From Ignavibacteria bacterium (GTDB lineage Bacteria; Bacteroidota; Ignavibacteria; Kapaibacteriales; UBA961): a stretch of DNA of 64,000 nt. Below, in pieces: positions 26,614-36,071 of the stretch. Both the position numbers and the translations under genes were made by a program. The notes below the pieces were generated by a model that ran no database searches, was not told the origin of the DNA, and saw only the letters and a list, made by a program, of their open reading frames with translations. How positions within the stretch are numbered: position 1 is the first letter of the stretch; the number at the start of each line of letters is the position of its first letter. The stretch covers positions 124,001 through 188,000 of the forward strand of contig JADJXV010000024.1 of assembly GCA_016720145.1 (NCBI GenBank), given 5' to 3'.

Positions 26614-27387
26614 ATGCCTTCGATCCAATTTGTATCCGATCTTCACTTGGAATTTGCAGAGAACAGGGAGTTCTTACGGTATAATCCTTTGGTGCCGAGT
26701 GCTGACATATTGGTATTAGCCGGGGATATAATTTCGGACAAGTACAAAAAGAAAGCAGAACCCTTCTATCAGGAGTGGCGAAAAAACTTCAAACATGTGA
26801 TTGCAATTGCCGGAAATCACGAGTACTATTATGGTGAAATACGCTATGCATATCCTTATTATTTCAAAAAGTTAGCAGAGAATCACTACAAGGTGAATAA
26901 TCGCACTGTCATACTGGAAAATACTCGGTTTATTTGCTCGACCCTATGGACATTCATCCCGCCTGAGCATGCACGTGAGATTGAACACCGTATCAGCGAT
27001 TACCGGCAGATTCTCTACAGTCAAAAAGAACAAGACCTTCGGACGATTTCAACGAGAGATGTTAATTTTTTCCATCAAATCTCACGCTCGTATCTTGAAA
27101 CCGAACTCAAGCAACCCTTTGATGGGAAAACAGTTGTTGTAACGCATCATCTACCGAGCTTTGCGCTGCTTCCGGATGAAGACAAGAACACTGCCCTTCG
27201 TTATTATTGCGCCAGCGAACTTGATGAGGTAATTATTAGCAGTCAGCCCAGGTATTGGATAGTTGGTCATTACCATAAATCAGTACATAAAACAATCGGG
27301 CAGACCGAGTGTATCTCCAATCCACTCGGGTACATGGATGAAAATCAAAGGCATTCGTTTGCCTTTGCGAATTCTTTGGAAGTGTAG
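26614..27387 (+). CDS. Calcineurin-like metallophosphoesterase
   Basis: 257 residues. All five metallophosphoesterase motifs are visible: SDLHLEF (9-15), LVLAGDI (about 36-42), AGNHEYYYG (about 69-77), VTHHLPS (about 175-181) and VGHYHKS (about 215-221). These coordinate a dinuclear metal centre. The family cleaves phosphomono- or diesters of many kinds and the substrate is not evident. No signal peptide. It could be functionally linked to the upstream Mrr nuclease but nothing in the sequence requires it. Confidence 0.9.
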   Translation: MPSIQFVSDLHLEFAENREFLRYNPLVPSADILVLAGDIISDKYKKKAEPFYQEWRKNFKHVIAIAGNHEYYYGEIRYAYPYYFKKLAENHYKVNNRTVILENTRFICSTLWTFIPPEHAREIEHRISDYRQILYSQKEQDLRTISTRDVNFFHQISRSYLETELKQPFDGKTVVVTHHLPSFALLPDEDKNTALRYYCASELDEVIISSQPRYWIVGHYHKSVHKTIGQTECISNPLGYMDENQRHSFAFANSLEV

Positions 27388-27453
27388 GGAAACTGATGGC
27401 GGCTATGTATAATTGAAAAATCAATTAATTTATTACATTTAAACTGTCGAACA

Positions 27454-27987
27454 ATGAAAAACACAGCAACAGCAATAGCAATGATTATGACATTTATAAC
27501 CATGCCTGTCTTATCACAGACGGCAGTCAAAGAACATAAAGTGGGACACATTTTTTATGTGAGTCTGCCGGAATATATGAGCAAAACCACAGGTCTAAAT
27601 TCTTCAGCTGCAATACAGTTTAAGAGTACTGTCAAAGATGTTGCCGGTTTTGTAATTGAAGACAATAAAGAAGAATTACGATTAGCGGAAATGACTTATA
27701 CTTCAACAAAAGAATTTTTTGATGAATTTATGAAAGACTTCCTGAAAGATGAAGAAAACAAAACAAAACAGTGTCCCCATCAAAAAGTAAAAAAGTTGGT
27801 CAAACAAATTTCGTTGAATGTGATATCACCTATACCGATAAAGAATCCAAACTTGAATTATACTATTTTATAGGCATTGCAGAAACATCATCCGCATATT
27901 ATAAAATATTATGTTTGAGGTACAGCCGAAAGTAAAGACAAATTCAAAACCGATTTCCAAAAAATACTGTATAGTGTAAAAGATTAA
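27454..27987 (+). pseudogene. Exported hypothetical protein with two compensating frameshifts
   Basis: A signal peptide (MKNTATAIAMIMTFITMPVLSQ) begins a protein of about 175 residues. The first frame reads well to QCPHQKVKK near 27790 and then degrades. The frame one base earlier continues as KVGQTNFVECDITYTDKE, then SKLELYYFIGIAETSSAYYKI, to about 27915, after which the first frame again makes sense (TAESKDKFKTDFQKILYSVKD, stop at 27985). Two single-base changes of opposite sign explain this, the first near a run of A residues (27789-27794). I do not recognise the family. It may be a decaying gene or an assembly error. Confidence 0.6.
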
Positions 27988-28063
27988 ATTTAGGTAATAA
28001 GTTCATAAATACATACTAATAAATAACTTAATTGATAATATACAACAATTATTTTAAACTATT

Positions 28064-28507
28064 ATGACACTCACACAAGAACAAGTGCATGATATTGCGC
28101 AAGAACTCGACTGCGGATTTCGGTGTTTTTTGCATTCAGAGACCGGCGAACTTCTGTCTATTCCGGTTGAGGCATTCAATGGGACTATGGATACAGAGTT
28201 TTTTGAAGAAGATCTAGAAAAATTAGAAGAGAATTTTTTAGAATACCGAGAAATTCCTCGAATGGAATCTCATGATTCATTTAGGATTATGGAGGAATTT
28301 GCAGAGGAATTGACGGATAACAAAAGACTTCAGAATCGATTACTCGACGCGCTTGGACAGCGGAAACCGTTCAGAGGATTTAAAGATATCATCGATGATA
28401 GTGGCGATTATCGGGAAATGTGGTTTGCCTTTAAAAACCAAAAACTCGAAGATTGGGTGCGTGATCATACTCAGAATTTTGAGTTGAATGCCCCTGATAT
28501 GGAGTAG
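28064..28507 (+). CDS. UPF0158 family protein
   Basis: 147 residues, strongly acidic. The pattern EQVHDIAQELDCGFRCFLH, followed by RMESHDSFRIMEEFAEELTD and the closing LDALGQRKPFRGFKDIID and WFAFKNQKLEDWVRDH, is that of the UPF0158 family of uncharacterised cytoplasmic proteins. There is no catalytic motif I can name. It starts after a 180-base AT-rich gap and stands alone. Confidence 0.8.
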   Translation: MTLTQEQVHDIAQELDCGFRCFLHSETGELLSIPVEAFNGTMDTEFFEEDLEKLEENFLEYREIPRMESHDSFRIMEEFAEELTDNKRLQNRLLDALGQRKPFRGFKDIIDDSGDYREMWFAFKNQKLEDWVRDHTQNFELNAPDME

Positions 28508-28549
28508 AAATTCAGGATATCTGTAGGGTTTCAGAATTTGAATCGCAAA

Positions 28550-28612
28550 CTGTAGGGGCGGATTGCATCCGCCCTGGTCGTGCAGGTCTCGGGCGAATGC
28601 AATTATCGAATC
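28550..28612. repeat. REP-like palindrome pair
   Basis: TAGGGGCGGATTGCATCCGC followed by a spacer containing GTCGTGCAGG and a partly preserved inverted half (GGGCGAATGCAATT). Same family as at 24124, 36072 and 61650. Confidence 0.75.
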
Positions 28613-28672
28613 GAATTATAACATTCTGTAAATAATTATAATCAAAGTTGTTCAACTATCTTTAATAATCCT

Positions 28673-29044
28673 ATGCAATTAGGCGCATTCTCCATTAGTC
28701 TCAATGTCAAGGACATTACAGTTTCCAAGGAATTCTACGAAAACCTTGGTTTTACTCAGTTTGCCGGTGAAATAAAACATAATTATCTCATTATGAAAAA
28801 TGGGAACACTCTCATCGGACTCTTTCATGGGATGTTCCCGAATAACATGCTCACGTTTAATCCCGGCTGGGATGAAAATGCAGCTTTGGTTGAGAATTTT
28901 GACGATGTTCGGGAGATTCAAAAGCATCTCAAAAGCAAGAATATTACTCAACAAGCCGAAGCGGATGAGACGACGACAGGTCCTGCCTATATCATGCTCC
29001 AAGACCCTGACGGCAATCCGATATTAATTGACCAACATGTGTAG
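28673..29044 (+). CDS. VOC (glyoxalase/bleomycin-resistance) family protein
   Basis: 123 residues. The two beta-alpha-beta-beta-beta modules of the vicinal-oxygen-chelate fold are visible: FSISLNVKDITVSKEFYENLGF in the first half and NPILIDQH (DPDGNPILIDQH) at the end. Likely a small cytoplasmic enzyme or binding protein. The substrate cannot be deduced. Confidence 0.88.
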   Translation: MQLGAFSISLNVKDITVSKEFYENLGFTQFAGEIKHNYLIMKNGNTLIGLFHGMFPNNMLTFNPGWDENAALVENFDDVREIQKHLKSKNITQQAEADETTTGPAYIMLQDPDGNPILIDQHV

Positions 29045-29114
29045 AGAGAAATACCTCGAAATGACGATTCAATTCAGAGAGAAAATATTTATGCAATTAA
29101 TTTCAAATCAATCA

Positions 29115-29188
29115 GTTAACCATTAACCATTAACCATTAACCATTAACCATTAACCATTAACCATTAACCATTAACCATTAACCATTA
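29115..29188. repeat. Tandem array of the heptamer TTAACCA
   Basis: About ten perfect copies of a 7-base unit (TTAACCA) in uninterrupted register. It ends nine bases before the start codon of the next gene, again in a gap between two co-directional genes. Confidence 0.95.
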
Positions 29189-29196
29189 TTACATCT

Positions 29197-29604
29197 ATGA
29201 CAACCGCACAAGGCACAAAACAAGACCCGTGGAAACTCAAAACGCCACCCCAAACCTCCGAATATGAAATGTATAGGGATCAAAAAGACGGCATGGACGT
29301 AATAGTCTGCGTCGTTGGCAAGACGACGCTTCTCTATGATTATCAATGCCTTGCTGACCTACACTCTATGCTTACAGCCCATGGTGACTGGATGGAACTC
29401 GGCAGCGCAGACGAACAAAAGCCCGCCAAAGACGGCACCGTGGAAGCATGGGGACGTTCGGAAAGTAATCCCCGTGGCGGCTGGTACGGACTCAAGAAAG
29501 GTCTCCGCGGACGCTTCGGCATGTACGTGCCGCCACTGATGGAGGCATTGGGACTAGCGGAAGTGACACATGACCCTAAGGGAAATAAAATGCGGGCGAT
29601 TTGA
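29197..29604 (+). CDS. Conserved hypothetical protein (DUF family)
   Basis: 135 residues. The sequence has the feel of a conserved small cytoplasmic family: DPWKLKTPPQTSEYEMYRD, VVGKTTLLYDYQCLADLHSML, HGDWMELGSADEQKPAKDGT, RGGWYGLKKGLRGRFGMYVP. I recall similar uncharacterised proteins, but I do not name the family or a function. The start codon lies nine bases after the TTAACCA array. Confidence 0.75.
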   Translation: MTTAQGTKQDPWKLKTPPQTSEYEMYRDQKDGMDVIVCVVGKTTLLYDYQCLADLHSMLTAHGDWMELGSADEQKPAKDGTVEAWGRSESNPRGGWYGLKKGLRGRFGMYVPPLMEALGLAEVTHDPKGNKMRAI

Positions 29605-29693
29605 TGGGGAAATGGTGGGGTAATTCTGCACTATACAGCTACCTTTGCAAGAATTTTACCTGTCGTATCTGCTAACCGAAAAGTACAGAATAA

Positions 29694-29701
29694 TACATTT
29701 G
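29694..29701 (+). promoter_or_regulatory. Possible Bacteroidota-type -7 element (TACATTTG)
   Basis: The word fits TAnnTTTG and lies 4 bases before the ATG at 29706. A transcript from it would be leaderless or nearly so. I see no clear -33 TTG, so this is weak. Confidence 0.3.
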
Positions 29702-29705
29702 TTTC

Positions 29706-30254
29706 ATGGAAATTTCAATGCCAAATAGAAAAGTAATTCTTTATATAGCAATGAGTTTGGACGGATTTATCGCCGCTCCGAATGATGACCTGAGTTTCCT
29801 GTCCGTCGTGCAGGAAGAGGGAGAGGACTATGGCTATAATAAATTTATCTGTTCTATTGACACGGTAATTATTGGCAGGAAAACATACGATTGGGTGATG
29901 ACGCAAGTACCGGAATTCCCACATGCTGATAAAGTGACGTATGTTATCACTCGCTCGCCGCGTCCGAGTATTGAAACGACTCACTTTTATACCGGATCGC
30001 TTCCTTCACTCGTTGCCGAGCTCAAAGCCATGGACAGCGCGAAGCATATCTTCTGCGACGGCGGCGCCGAAGTGGTCAATGCGCTGCTCAAGGAAAATGT
30101 AATCGACGAATTCATCATCTCCATCATTCCGACGCTGCTTGGTGACGGTACACAGCTTTTTCAGAATGGCGATAGGCTACAGCAGTCGCTGGAACTTGTT
30201 TCTATAAAACAATTTACATCCGGACTGGTGCAGATTCACTACTGCCGCATCTGA
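29706..30254 (+). CDS. Dihydrofolate reductase-like (RibD C-terminal) protein
   Basis: 182 residues. RKVILYIAMSLDGFIAAPND is the typical N-terminus of the RibD-C/DHFR-like family, and TVIIGRKTYDWVMT and IFCDGGAEVVNALLKENVIDEF match its NADPH-binding and dimer regions. Members reduce pterin- or riboflavin-type substrates, but many are uncharacterised. An alternative start is the ATG at 29718, four codons downstream. Confidence 0.88.
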   Translation: MEISMPNRKVILYIAMSLDGFIAAPNDDLSFLSVVQEEGEDYGYNKFICSIDTVIIGRKTYDWVMTQVPEFPHADKVTYVITRSPRPSIETTHFYTGSLPSLVAELKAMDSAKHIFCDGGAEVVNALLKENVIDEFIISIIPTLLGDGTQLFQNGDRLQQSLELVSIKQFTSGLVQIHYCRI

Positions 30255-30311
30255 AAATCATCTTCCATCATAAACAATCTGTGTTCATCAGCGTGCTATT
30301 CTTCGGTTTGT

Positions 30312-30549
30312 ATAGGGTTTCCGCAGTAAAATATCTGATAGCTCCATCGGAGCGAAATCTTAATAGAAAATGGACGATTCATAGAAATAAAGCTCCATCG
30401 GAGCGACATAAATACAAGCAATCCACCAACTATTTCACTCCGATGGAGCTTTTATGAATTATAGGACGTACTTTCTATTACTATTTCGCCCTTATAGGGC
30501 TAAAGAAATGGATTATTATCCCTCGAAAAATTTGATGCGGAAACCCTAT
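30312..30549. mobile_element. MITE-like element, copy 1 (perfect 13 bp terminal inverted repeats)
   Basis: The ends are exact inverted repeats: ATAGGGTTTCCGC at 30312-30324 and GCGGAAACCCTAT at 30537-30549. Inside lie direct copies of AGCTCCATCGGAGCGA (two) and an inverted partner (CACTCCGATGGAGCT), plus TTTCGCCCTTATAGGGCT. A second copy with the same internal order is at 60362-60606. No gene fits inside, so movement would need a transposase elsewhere. It fills the gap upstream of the YfhO-like gene. Confidence 0.75.
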
Positions 30550-30617
30550 CGGTTTATATGAACTCCAAAATATCAGAGAATTTACGCGCAAAGAGTGGTT
30601 AATCTTACATGCTTTGT

Positions 30618-30625
30618 TATTTTTG
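30618..30625 (+). promoter_or_regulatory. Possible -7 element (TATTTTTG) of the YfhO-like gene
   Basis: The word matches TAnnTTTG and lies 42 bases before the ATG at 30668. There is no obvious -33 box, so confidence is low. Confidence 0.3.
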
Positions 30626-30667
30626 CAGAATAATTATTAATTCTATTCAAGCCCCAAAGGAAACCTC

Positions 30668-33178
30668 ATGGCTAAAGTGAACCAACCTGCTGAATCTCAA
30701 TCGCTTATACCCGAAAAATACAAAGACCTTGCCTACATCGGCGTCATCATTTTGTCGGTACTTATTTTCCTTGCTCCTGCATTATTTACCGGTGGGAATT
30801 TCGGTTCGACTGATAACGTCGCTTCCAATAGCTTCACGCCATACCTCGATGAAGCGAAGAAAAGCGGTGACTTTGCATTATGGAATCCGTATATATTTGC
30901 CGGCTTACCAAGTTATGCGGCTCTTCTGACGACAGGCGACCGCTGGTACGACTTTGTGTCCAAAGGAATCTTCGGGTTTTCGCAAATCATGGGCGCCGTT
31001 TTTAAAAATGACGAAGCACGGATAGCATTTTTCTACATGCTGTATGGCGTGGGGATGTACCTATTGATGCGTTCCAAAAAACACGAACGTTTTACTGCAT
31101 TTTTTACATCCTTTGCGGCGGTATTTTCGACGTGGGTGATATGTTGGATTTTAATCGGGCACAATACCAAGCCGGTTGCACTGGCGACATTTCCGTTTAT
31201 TTTGCTGTGTCTTGAGAAGCTGAGGGAACGGTTCTCACTGATGTATTCGGTGGTCTTAATCCTTGCTGTCCATGCACTTGTGGAGTCCACTCACGTTCAG
31301 ATGGCGTTCTATGGGGTGTGTATATTTGGATTGTACATTTTATTCGAACTCGTCAGTCGGTTAATTACCAAAAATAGTCCGGGCGGTGTGGTCCGTGGCG
31401 CAATAATGCTCGCTCTTGCAGGCGGACTCGCCTTCTCAATGTCTGCCGACCGCTACTTGAGTGTGATGGAATACAAGCCATATTCTACCCGAGGCACGGC
31501 ACCAATTGAGAAAAAAGACAATAGCAAACAAGACGCAAGTGGTGGATTTGATTATGATTACTGCACTAATTGGTCGTTTAGTCCAGAGGAGACGATTACA
31601 TTTTTAGTACCGAATTACTATGGTTTCGGGAAAATGGAATACAAGCCATCACCAAGAGCCAAAGCACAAACTGTCCAAACCTATTGGGGGCAAATGGCTT
31701 TTACCGATGCGGCTAATTACATGGGAATCGGTGTACTTGGGCTGGCATTATTAGGGTTTATCGCTTATAAAAAAGATCCTTTTGTACAATTTTTACTAAC
31801 GCTTTCAATATTCTCCGTCTTGCTTTCCTTCGGTAAGAATATGCCGCTTCTCTATGATGTGTTTTTCTATCATGTTCCCGGTTTTAATAATTTCCGCGCT
31901 CCTCAAATGGCGCTCGTCATGATGCAATTCGCCATCCCAATCCTTGCAGGATATGGACTTACAGCGCTTTTAAGCTGGCGTGGGAATCTAACGCCTCAAC
32001 GTAAAAAGATACTATTCGGTGGAATGGTGGGTTATGGACTTTTCTTAGTCGTTGGATTATTATACTCAAGTATGGGTGAAGAAGGGTATATTCAGGGGGT
32101 AATTGACTCCAAAAAAGGGCTTGATCAGATAGCGCCGTGGCTATTTTCACAGATGACTTCTGACTGGCTTGTGACAGCATTCATTGGACTCACAACAGCA
32201 GTAATTGGGTATTTATTTGTTATTAAAAAAATAAAAAATGGTGTATTCTATTTGGCTTTTGCGGCTCTATTGATCATTGATTTGTGGCGGGTAGGATATC
32301 GTCCTATGGAAGTCTCGAAGGGAAATATTACAAATTCAGAATTCAAGCAACCTGCTTTTGTCGATTATTTGAGAAAAGATGAAAGTCAATATCGTGTAGC
32401 AGATTACGTGTATTTAATGAGCGGAAAAACGAATGTGCCGGCCTATTTTAAATTAGAAAATATACATGGGTATCACTCAGCTAAATTACGTGTCTATCAA
32501 GATTTATTGGATGTAGCAGGCGGTGAAAATGGCGGTGCTATAACGAATCCTACACTGCTTAACCTCTTGAATGTAAAATATATGATTGCACCCCAACCGC
32601 TATTTCAAGGAATTCAACCAGTCTTCGAAAGCCAAATGGCAATGGATACTCGCGTCGTTTCTACTCTCGTCTATAAAAATGAATCCGTACTCCCACGCGC
32701 ATTTTTTGTCGATAGCGTCAAGGTAGCCGGTGGAATGGAAATTCTAACCCATATAAAAAATAATGACTTTAATCCAAAACACCTTGCTTTTGTCGAGGAA
32801 AGTCTCCCCAAATCAATCGATACAACCACTGCAGAGATGACGGCAAAGGTCGTCGAACATAAAAATGAATACTTCAAGATCGAAGCCACAGCCAGCGGAA
32901 ATAATTTACTTTTTGTGAGTGAAGTGCACTATCCTGTTAGTTGGAAAGCATTTATCGATGGCGTGGAAACACCCGTTTACAAAACAAATTTTGCTTTCCG
33001 TTCGGTGATTGTGCCGCCGGGTAAACATACCATAGAATTCAAATTCATCTCCGAAAAATATGATGTAGGTAAGAAACTGAGCTTGGGCGCGAATATCCTG
33101 ACGATTCTCGCCGGCGCAGCGGCACTCTTTATCGGATGGAAGAAAAAAGATGATACTCCAGACGCTGTAAATTCATAA
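30668..33178 (+). CDS. YfhO family multi-pass membrane protein
   Basis: 836 residues with about 12 transmembrane segments in the first 560 residues, a soluble region (about 565-800) and a last membrane helix (GANILTILAGAAALFIGW). The N-terminal GSTDNVASNSFTPYLDEAKK, FALWNPYIFAGLPSYA and VLVLIL-type helices, followed by STHVQMAFYG, match YfhO-type proteins, a GT-C-like fold proposed to act in glycosylation of lipoteichoic-acid-like or surface polymers. The exact substrate is unknown in this group. Confidence 0.85.
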   Translation: MAKVNQPAESQSLIPEKYKDLAYIGVIILSVLIFLAPALFTGGNFGSTDNVASNSFTPYLDEAKKSGDFALWNPYIFAGLPSYAALLTTGDRWYDFVSKGIFGFSQIMGAVFKNDEARIAFFYMLYGVGMYLLMRSKKHERFTAFFTSFAAVFSTWVICWILIGHNTKPVALATFPFILLCLEKLRERFSLMYSVVLILAVHALVESTHVQMAFYGVCIFGLYILFELVSRLITKNSPGGVVRGAIMLALAGGLAFSMSADRYLSVMEYKPYSTRGTAPIEKKDNSKQDASGGFDYDYCTNWSFSPEETITFLVPNYYGFGKMEYKPSPRAKAQTVQTYWGQMAFTDAANYMGIGVLGLALLGFIAYKKDPFVQFLLTLSIFSVLLSFGKNMPLLYDVFFYHVPGFNNFRAPQMALVMMQFAIPILAGYGLTALLSWRGNLTPQRKKILFGGMVGYGLFLVVGLLYSSMGEEGYIQGVIDSKKGLDQIAPWLFSQMTSDWLVTAFIGLTTAVIGYLFVIKKIKNGVFYLAFAALLIIDLWRVGYRPMEVSKGNITNSEFKQPAFVDYLRKDESQYRVADYVYLMSGKTNVPAYFKLENIHGYHSAKLRVYQDLLDVAGGENGGAITNPTLLNLLNVKYMIAPQPLFQGIQPVFESQMAMDTRVVSTLVYKNESVLPRAFFVDSVKVAGGMEILTHIKNNDFNPKHLAFVEESLPKSIDTTTAEMTAKVVEHKNEYFKIEATASGNNLLFVSEVHYPVSWKAFIDGVETPVYKTNFAFRSVIVPPGKHTIEFKFISEKYDVGKKLSLGANILTILAGAAALFIGWKKKDDTPDAVNS

Positions 33179-33195
33179 TTCTACGATAATTTCGT

Positions 33196-33203
33196 TAATT
33201 TTG
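33196..33203 (+). promoter_or_regulatory. Possible -7 element (TAATTTTG) of the metal-type cluster
   Basis: The word lies 5 bases before the ATG at 33209, which would give a leaderless transcript. Weak support because the -33 element is not clear. Confidence 0.3.
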
Positions 33204-33208
33204 CAACT

Positions 33209-33565
33209 ATGATATCCACACTTCGACATATTGTTTCGCTCGCAAAGATTCCGGTAGCCATGCTTGTGCTGTCGGCATTCTTGCTCGGTCAATTTGTCGA
33301 GGTGTGGCATTATCATTCTCCTACAGAAATGCAAAGTGATAGTCTTTCTGTCGGTGGATTTACAAAGACCGAATCAGGCGCCGGGCATAGCCACGAATCG
33401 TGCCCTATATGCAGTTCGTCTCAGTGCTTTAAAGACTTAATTATCAAGCCGGTTACGACGGTATTCACTTCTCTCGTCAAGTCAACTCTGGCTTTCCTTA
33501 AACATACGCTTTATTCCTTTCTTTCCTCAGTACTCAAGCCCGGACGCGCGCCACCTGCGTTCTAA
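33209..33565 (+). CDS. Small exported His/Cys-rich protein (DUF2946-like)
   Basis: 118 residues. One hydrophobic N-terminal segment (IPVAMLVLSAFLLGQFVEVW), then a metal-ligand-rich centre: HYHS, GHSHESCPICSS, with CxxC and several His residues, and QCFKD. This resembles short DUF2946-type proteins that sit beside metal-uptake or efflux genes in Gram-negative bacteria. It directly precedes the TonB receptor and is probably co-transcribed with it. A role in periplasmic metal handling is inference. Confidence 0.65.
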   Translation: MISTLRHIVSLAKIPVAMLVLSAFLLGQFVEVWHYHSPTEMQSDSLSVGGFTKTESGAGHSHESCPICSSSQCFKDLIIKPVTTVFTSLVKSTLAFLKHTLYSFLSSVLKPGRAPPAF

Positions 33566-33655
33566 ATATCTACCTCTCAATTTCCTTACTTTCTAACTAT
33601 TTAATTCGTTGGAGAGTATTTCTCGTTTTATACTTCGAATTTATTTAAACATATT

Positions 33656-36019
33656 ATGTCTTCTCAGCTTATCCGTTTAGGATATGCGGGCGCATTAATG
33701 ATTGCTATCTGTAGTACGGTACTTTCCGTTCGCGGCATGCAGTTATTGGATGGTGATGCGACGTTCTCCGGAATTGTCGTGGACTCGGCTACGCAAGTAC
33801 CGTTGGTCGGGGCATCGCTCGAACTCCTCCCCATAAAAAAAGGGTGTTTTACCCAAAAGCGTGGGGTATTCTCTTGTGAGAATTTCCCTGCAGGTGACTA
33901 CACACTTCTCGTAAAGTATGTGGGTTATCAAATACATACGCAAAAAATCAGAATTCCTCTCAATAGTCCGCTCAAAATTAAATTGCAGCAATCGGATGTG
34001 GCGCTCAAAGCAACGATTATCGAAGGTGAACGTGAAATAACGGATGCACCGACCAAACAAATCGTGAAGATTACCTCAGCAGAATTAGACGAACATCGCG
34101 GGCAAACACTCGGCGACGCACTCAAAACTATCAATGGAGTCACGACCTTACAGACGGGTCCTTCTATTTCCAAACCCGTGATTCATGGTCTCCACTCGCA
34201 GCGTATAGCTGTGATGAATGCAGGAGTGGCGCAGGAAGGTCAGCAGTGGGGAGCAGAACATGCCCCGGAAATTGACCCATTTTCAATCTCTACTATCGAA
34301 GTACTCAAGGGTGCTGCGACAATTGAATATGGCGCAGGAGCCATTGGTGGCGTGATACGAGTAGAGCCGAGAGAATTACCGACTTCGCCGATTATAGGCG
34401 GAGAATTTACGGCAAATGGCTTTACGAATAATCGACAGGGTGCGGCATCATTGCTTGTCGAGGGTGGCATTCCGTCGGTAGAAGGACTCGGATGGCGCAC
34501 GCAGGCAAGCGCCAGGAAAGCAGGGAATTCCGAAGCAAGAGATTACTGGCTCGGGAATACGGGTTTTGAGGAATTAAATGCCTCGGCTGCAATTGGGTAT
34601 GCGTCGGAAGACTTTATAATTAAAGGCTATTACTCACATTTCGGAACAACTCTTGGCGTGTTTTTGGGTTCGCATTTTGGGAATCAGGACGACCTGATGC
34701 GAGCCATCGCTGCCGGGCGTCCGCTCACAGAGTATGAATTTAGTTATACGATTTCAGGACCAAAACAGGTAATAGCCCATGATTTATGGACTGTGAATGC
34801 ATCATATCGCCTGAGCGATGCTTGGAAAATCGAATCACAGTACGGATATCAAGTGAACAATCGTCAGGAATTTGACGCTCGAAAGCGGTACAATGATACG
34901 ATTTCAAAAGTACCGGTACCTTCATTTTCACTCAATCTGACGAGTATGACACTTGATACGAAGTTACGGTATACGCCTGACGGTGAGCTGAGTGCGACCT
35001 TCGGCGCAAGTGGTTTATATCAAGTAAATGTAGGACAAAGCTTGACATATTTACTCCCAAATTTCTCGGTGAGCGGACTCAGCGGGTATGCAATAGGCAC
35101 GTGGACGACGCCGGAACTAATTGTAAATTCAGGACTTCGGCTTGACGTGCGTTCGCAGCGAACGTTTCAATATACTCCCAAAAACGTACCTGATTCTGCT
35201 GTTACTTACACCGGACTTTCGGGTTCGCTCGGTGCTTTGTGGACACTCTCTCCCATCACCTCGCTTGGAGCTAATCTTTCAACAACCTTTCGCATTCCAT
35301 CGATCAATGAGCTCTACTCCGATGGTGTGCATCATGGTACAGCGCAGTATGAAATGGGTAATCGTACTTTGAGTCCGGAACGTGGGATATCGTCGGATGT
35401 GACATTGAAGGTCACGACGCCAAAACTGAGCACAGAAATCAGCGCATATCTACATTATTTCAATGGATTTATCTATTCAGCTCCGGCTCTTCGAACAATT
35501 CTCACATTGAGGGGTGTATTCCCGGTGTTTGAGTATCGCCAAACAAGTGCAATGATTACCGGTATTGATGCAAATTTCACGTATGTTGCCTCGGAAGTTG
35601 TCCGTTTGGATGCATCACTTTCCTGGCTATTAGGGAATAATCTTGTTACGAATGAGGCACTCTTTCAGATGCCTGCACCGCGCGCGAAGCTTGGACCACA
35701 TCTCCATCTCGGTGATTGGGGTGAATTACTCCATAACTACCTTGAAATCAACGGACAATTCGTTGCGCGGCAGGTGAATTATCCCGAAAATGCTGATTAT
35801 TCCCTTCCTCCTGCGGGATATGCACTATTTGATATTTCTGCCGGAACAGAAATCCCGATTTCCGAAACTCATAAAATCCATCTCAATGCTGCAGTCCAAA
35901 ATTTATTCGACCGAGATTACCGTGACTATTTGAGCCGTTTTCGGTATTTTACAGCCGATGTAGGACGCACCTTCATTATTCGACTAAAAATACCATTTGG
36001 GGAATTCCCGGATGAGTAA
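33656..36019 (+). CDS. TonB-dependent receptor, metal-type
   Basis: 787 residues. N-terminal signal, then a CarboxypepD-reg-like domain at about 38-112 (FSGIVVDSATQVPLVGASLE). The plug carries ISKPVIHGLHSQRIAVMNAG, then EGQQWGAEHAPEIDPFSIST and IEVLKGAATIEYGAGAIGGV, features shared with ZnuD- and copper/zinc-type receptors of Gram-negative bacteria. The 22-strand barrel ends in RTFIIRLKIPFGEFPDE. The short His/Cys protein before it and the lipoprotein after it support a metal-uptake cluster. Which metal is not evident. Confidence 0.88.
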   Translation: MSSQLIRLGYAGALMIAICSTVLSVRGMQLLDGDATFSGIVVDSATQVPLVGASLELLPIKKGCFTQKRGVFSCENFPAGDYTLLVKYVGYQIHTQKIRIPLNSPLKIKLQQSDVALKATIIEGEREITDAPTKQIVKITSAELDEHRGQTLGDALKTINGVTTLQTGPSISKPVIHGLHSQRIAVMNAGVAQEGQQWGAEHAPEIDPFSISTIEVLKGAATIEYGAGAIGGVIRVEPRELPTSPIIGGEFTANGFTNNRQGAASLLVEGGIPSVEGLGWRTQASARKAGNSEARDYWLGNTGFEELNASAAIGYASEDFIIKGYYSHFGTTLGVFLGSHFGNQDDLMRAIAAGRPLTEYEFSYTISGPKQVIAHDLWTVNASYRLSDAWKIESQYGYQVNNRQEFDARKRYNDTISKVPVPSFSLNLTSMTLDTKLRYTPDGELSATFGASGLYQVNVGQSLTYLLPNFSVSGLSGYAIGTWTTPELIVNSGLRLDVRSQRTFQYTPKNVPDSAVTYTGLSGSLGALWTLSPITSLGANLSTTFRIPSINELYSDGVHHGTAQYEMGNRTLSPERGISSDVTLKVTTPKLSTEISAYLHYFNGFIYSAPALRTILTLRGVFPVFEYRQTSAMITGIDANFTYVASEVVRLDASLSWLLGNNLVTNEALFQMPAPRAKLGPHLHLGDWGELLHNYLEINGQFVARQVNYPENADYSLPPAGYALFDISAGTEIPISETHKIHLNAAVQNLFDRDYRDYLSRFRYFTADVGRTFIIRLKIPFGEFPDE

Positions 36020-36071
36020 TAGTTGACATTGACATTCTTACAATTTTTGAAGAAAATCGATTTTAGACTGT

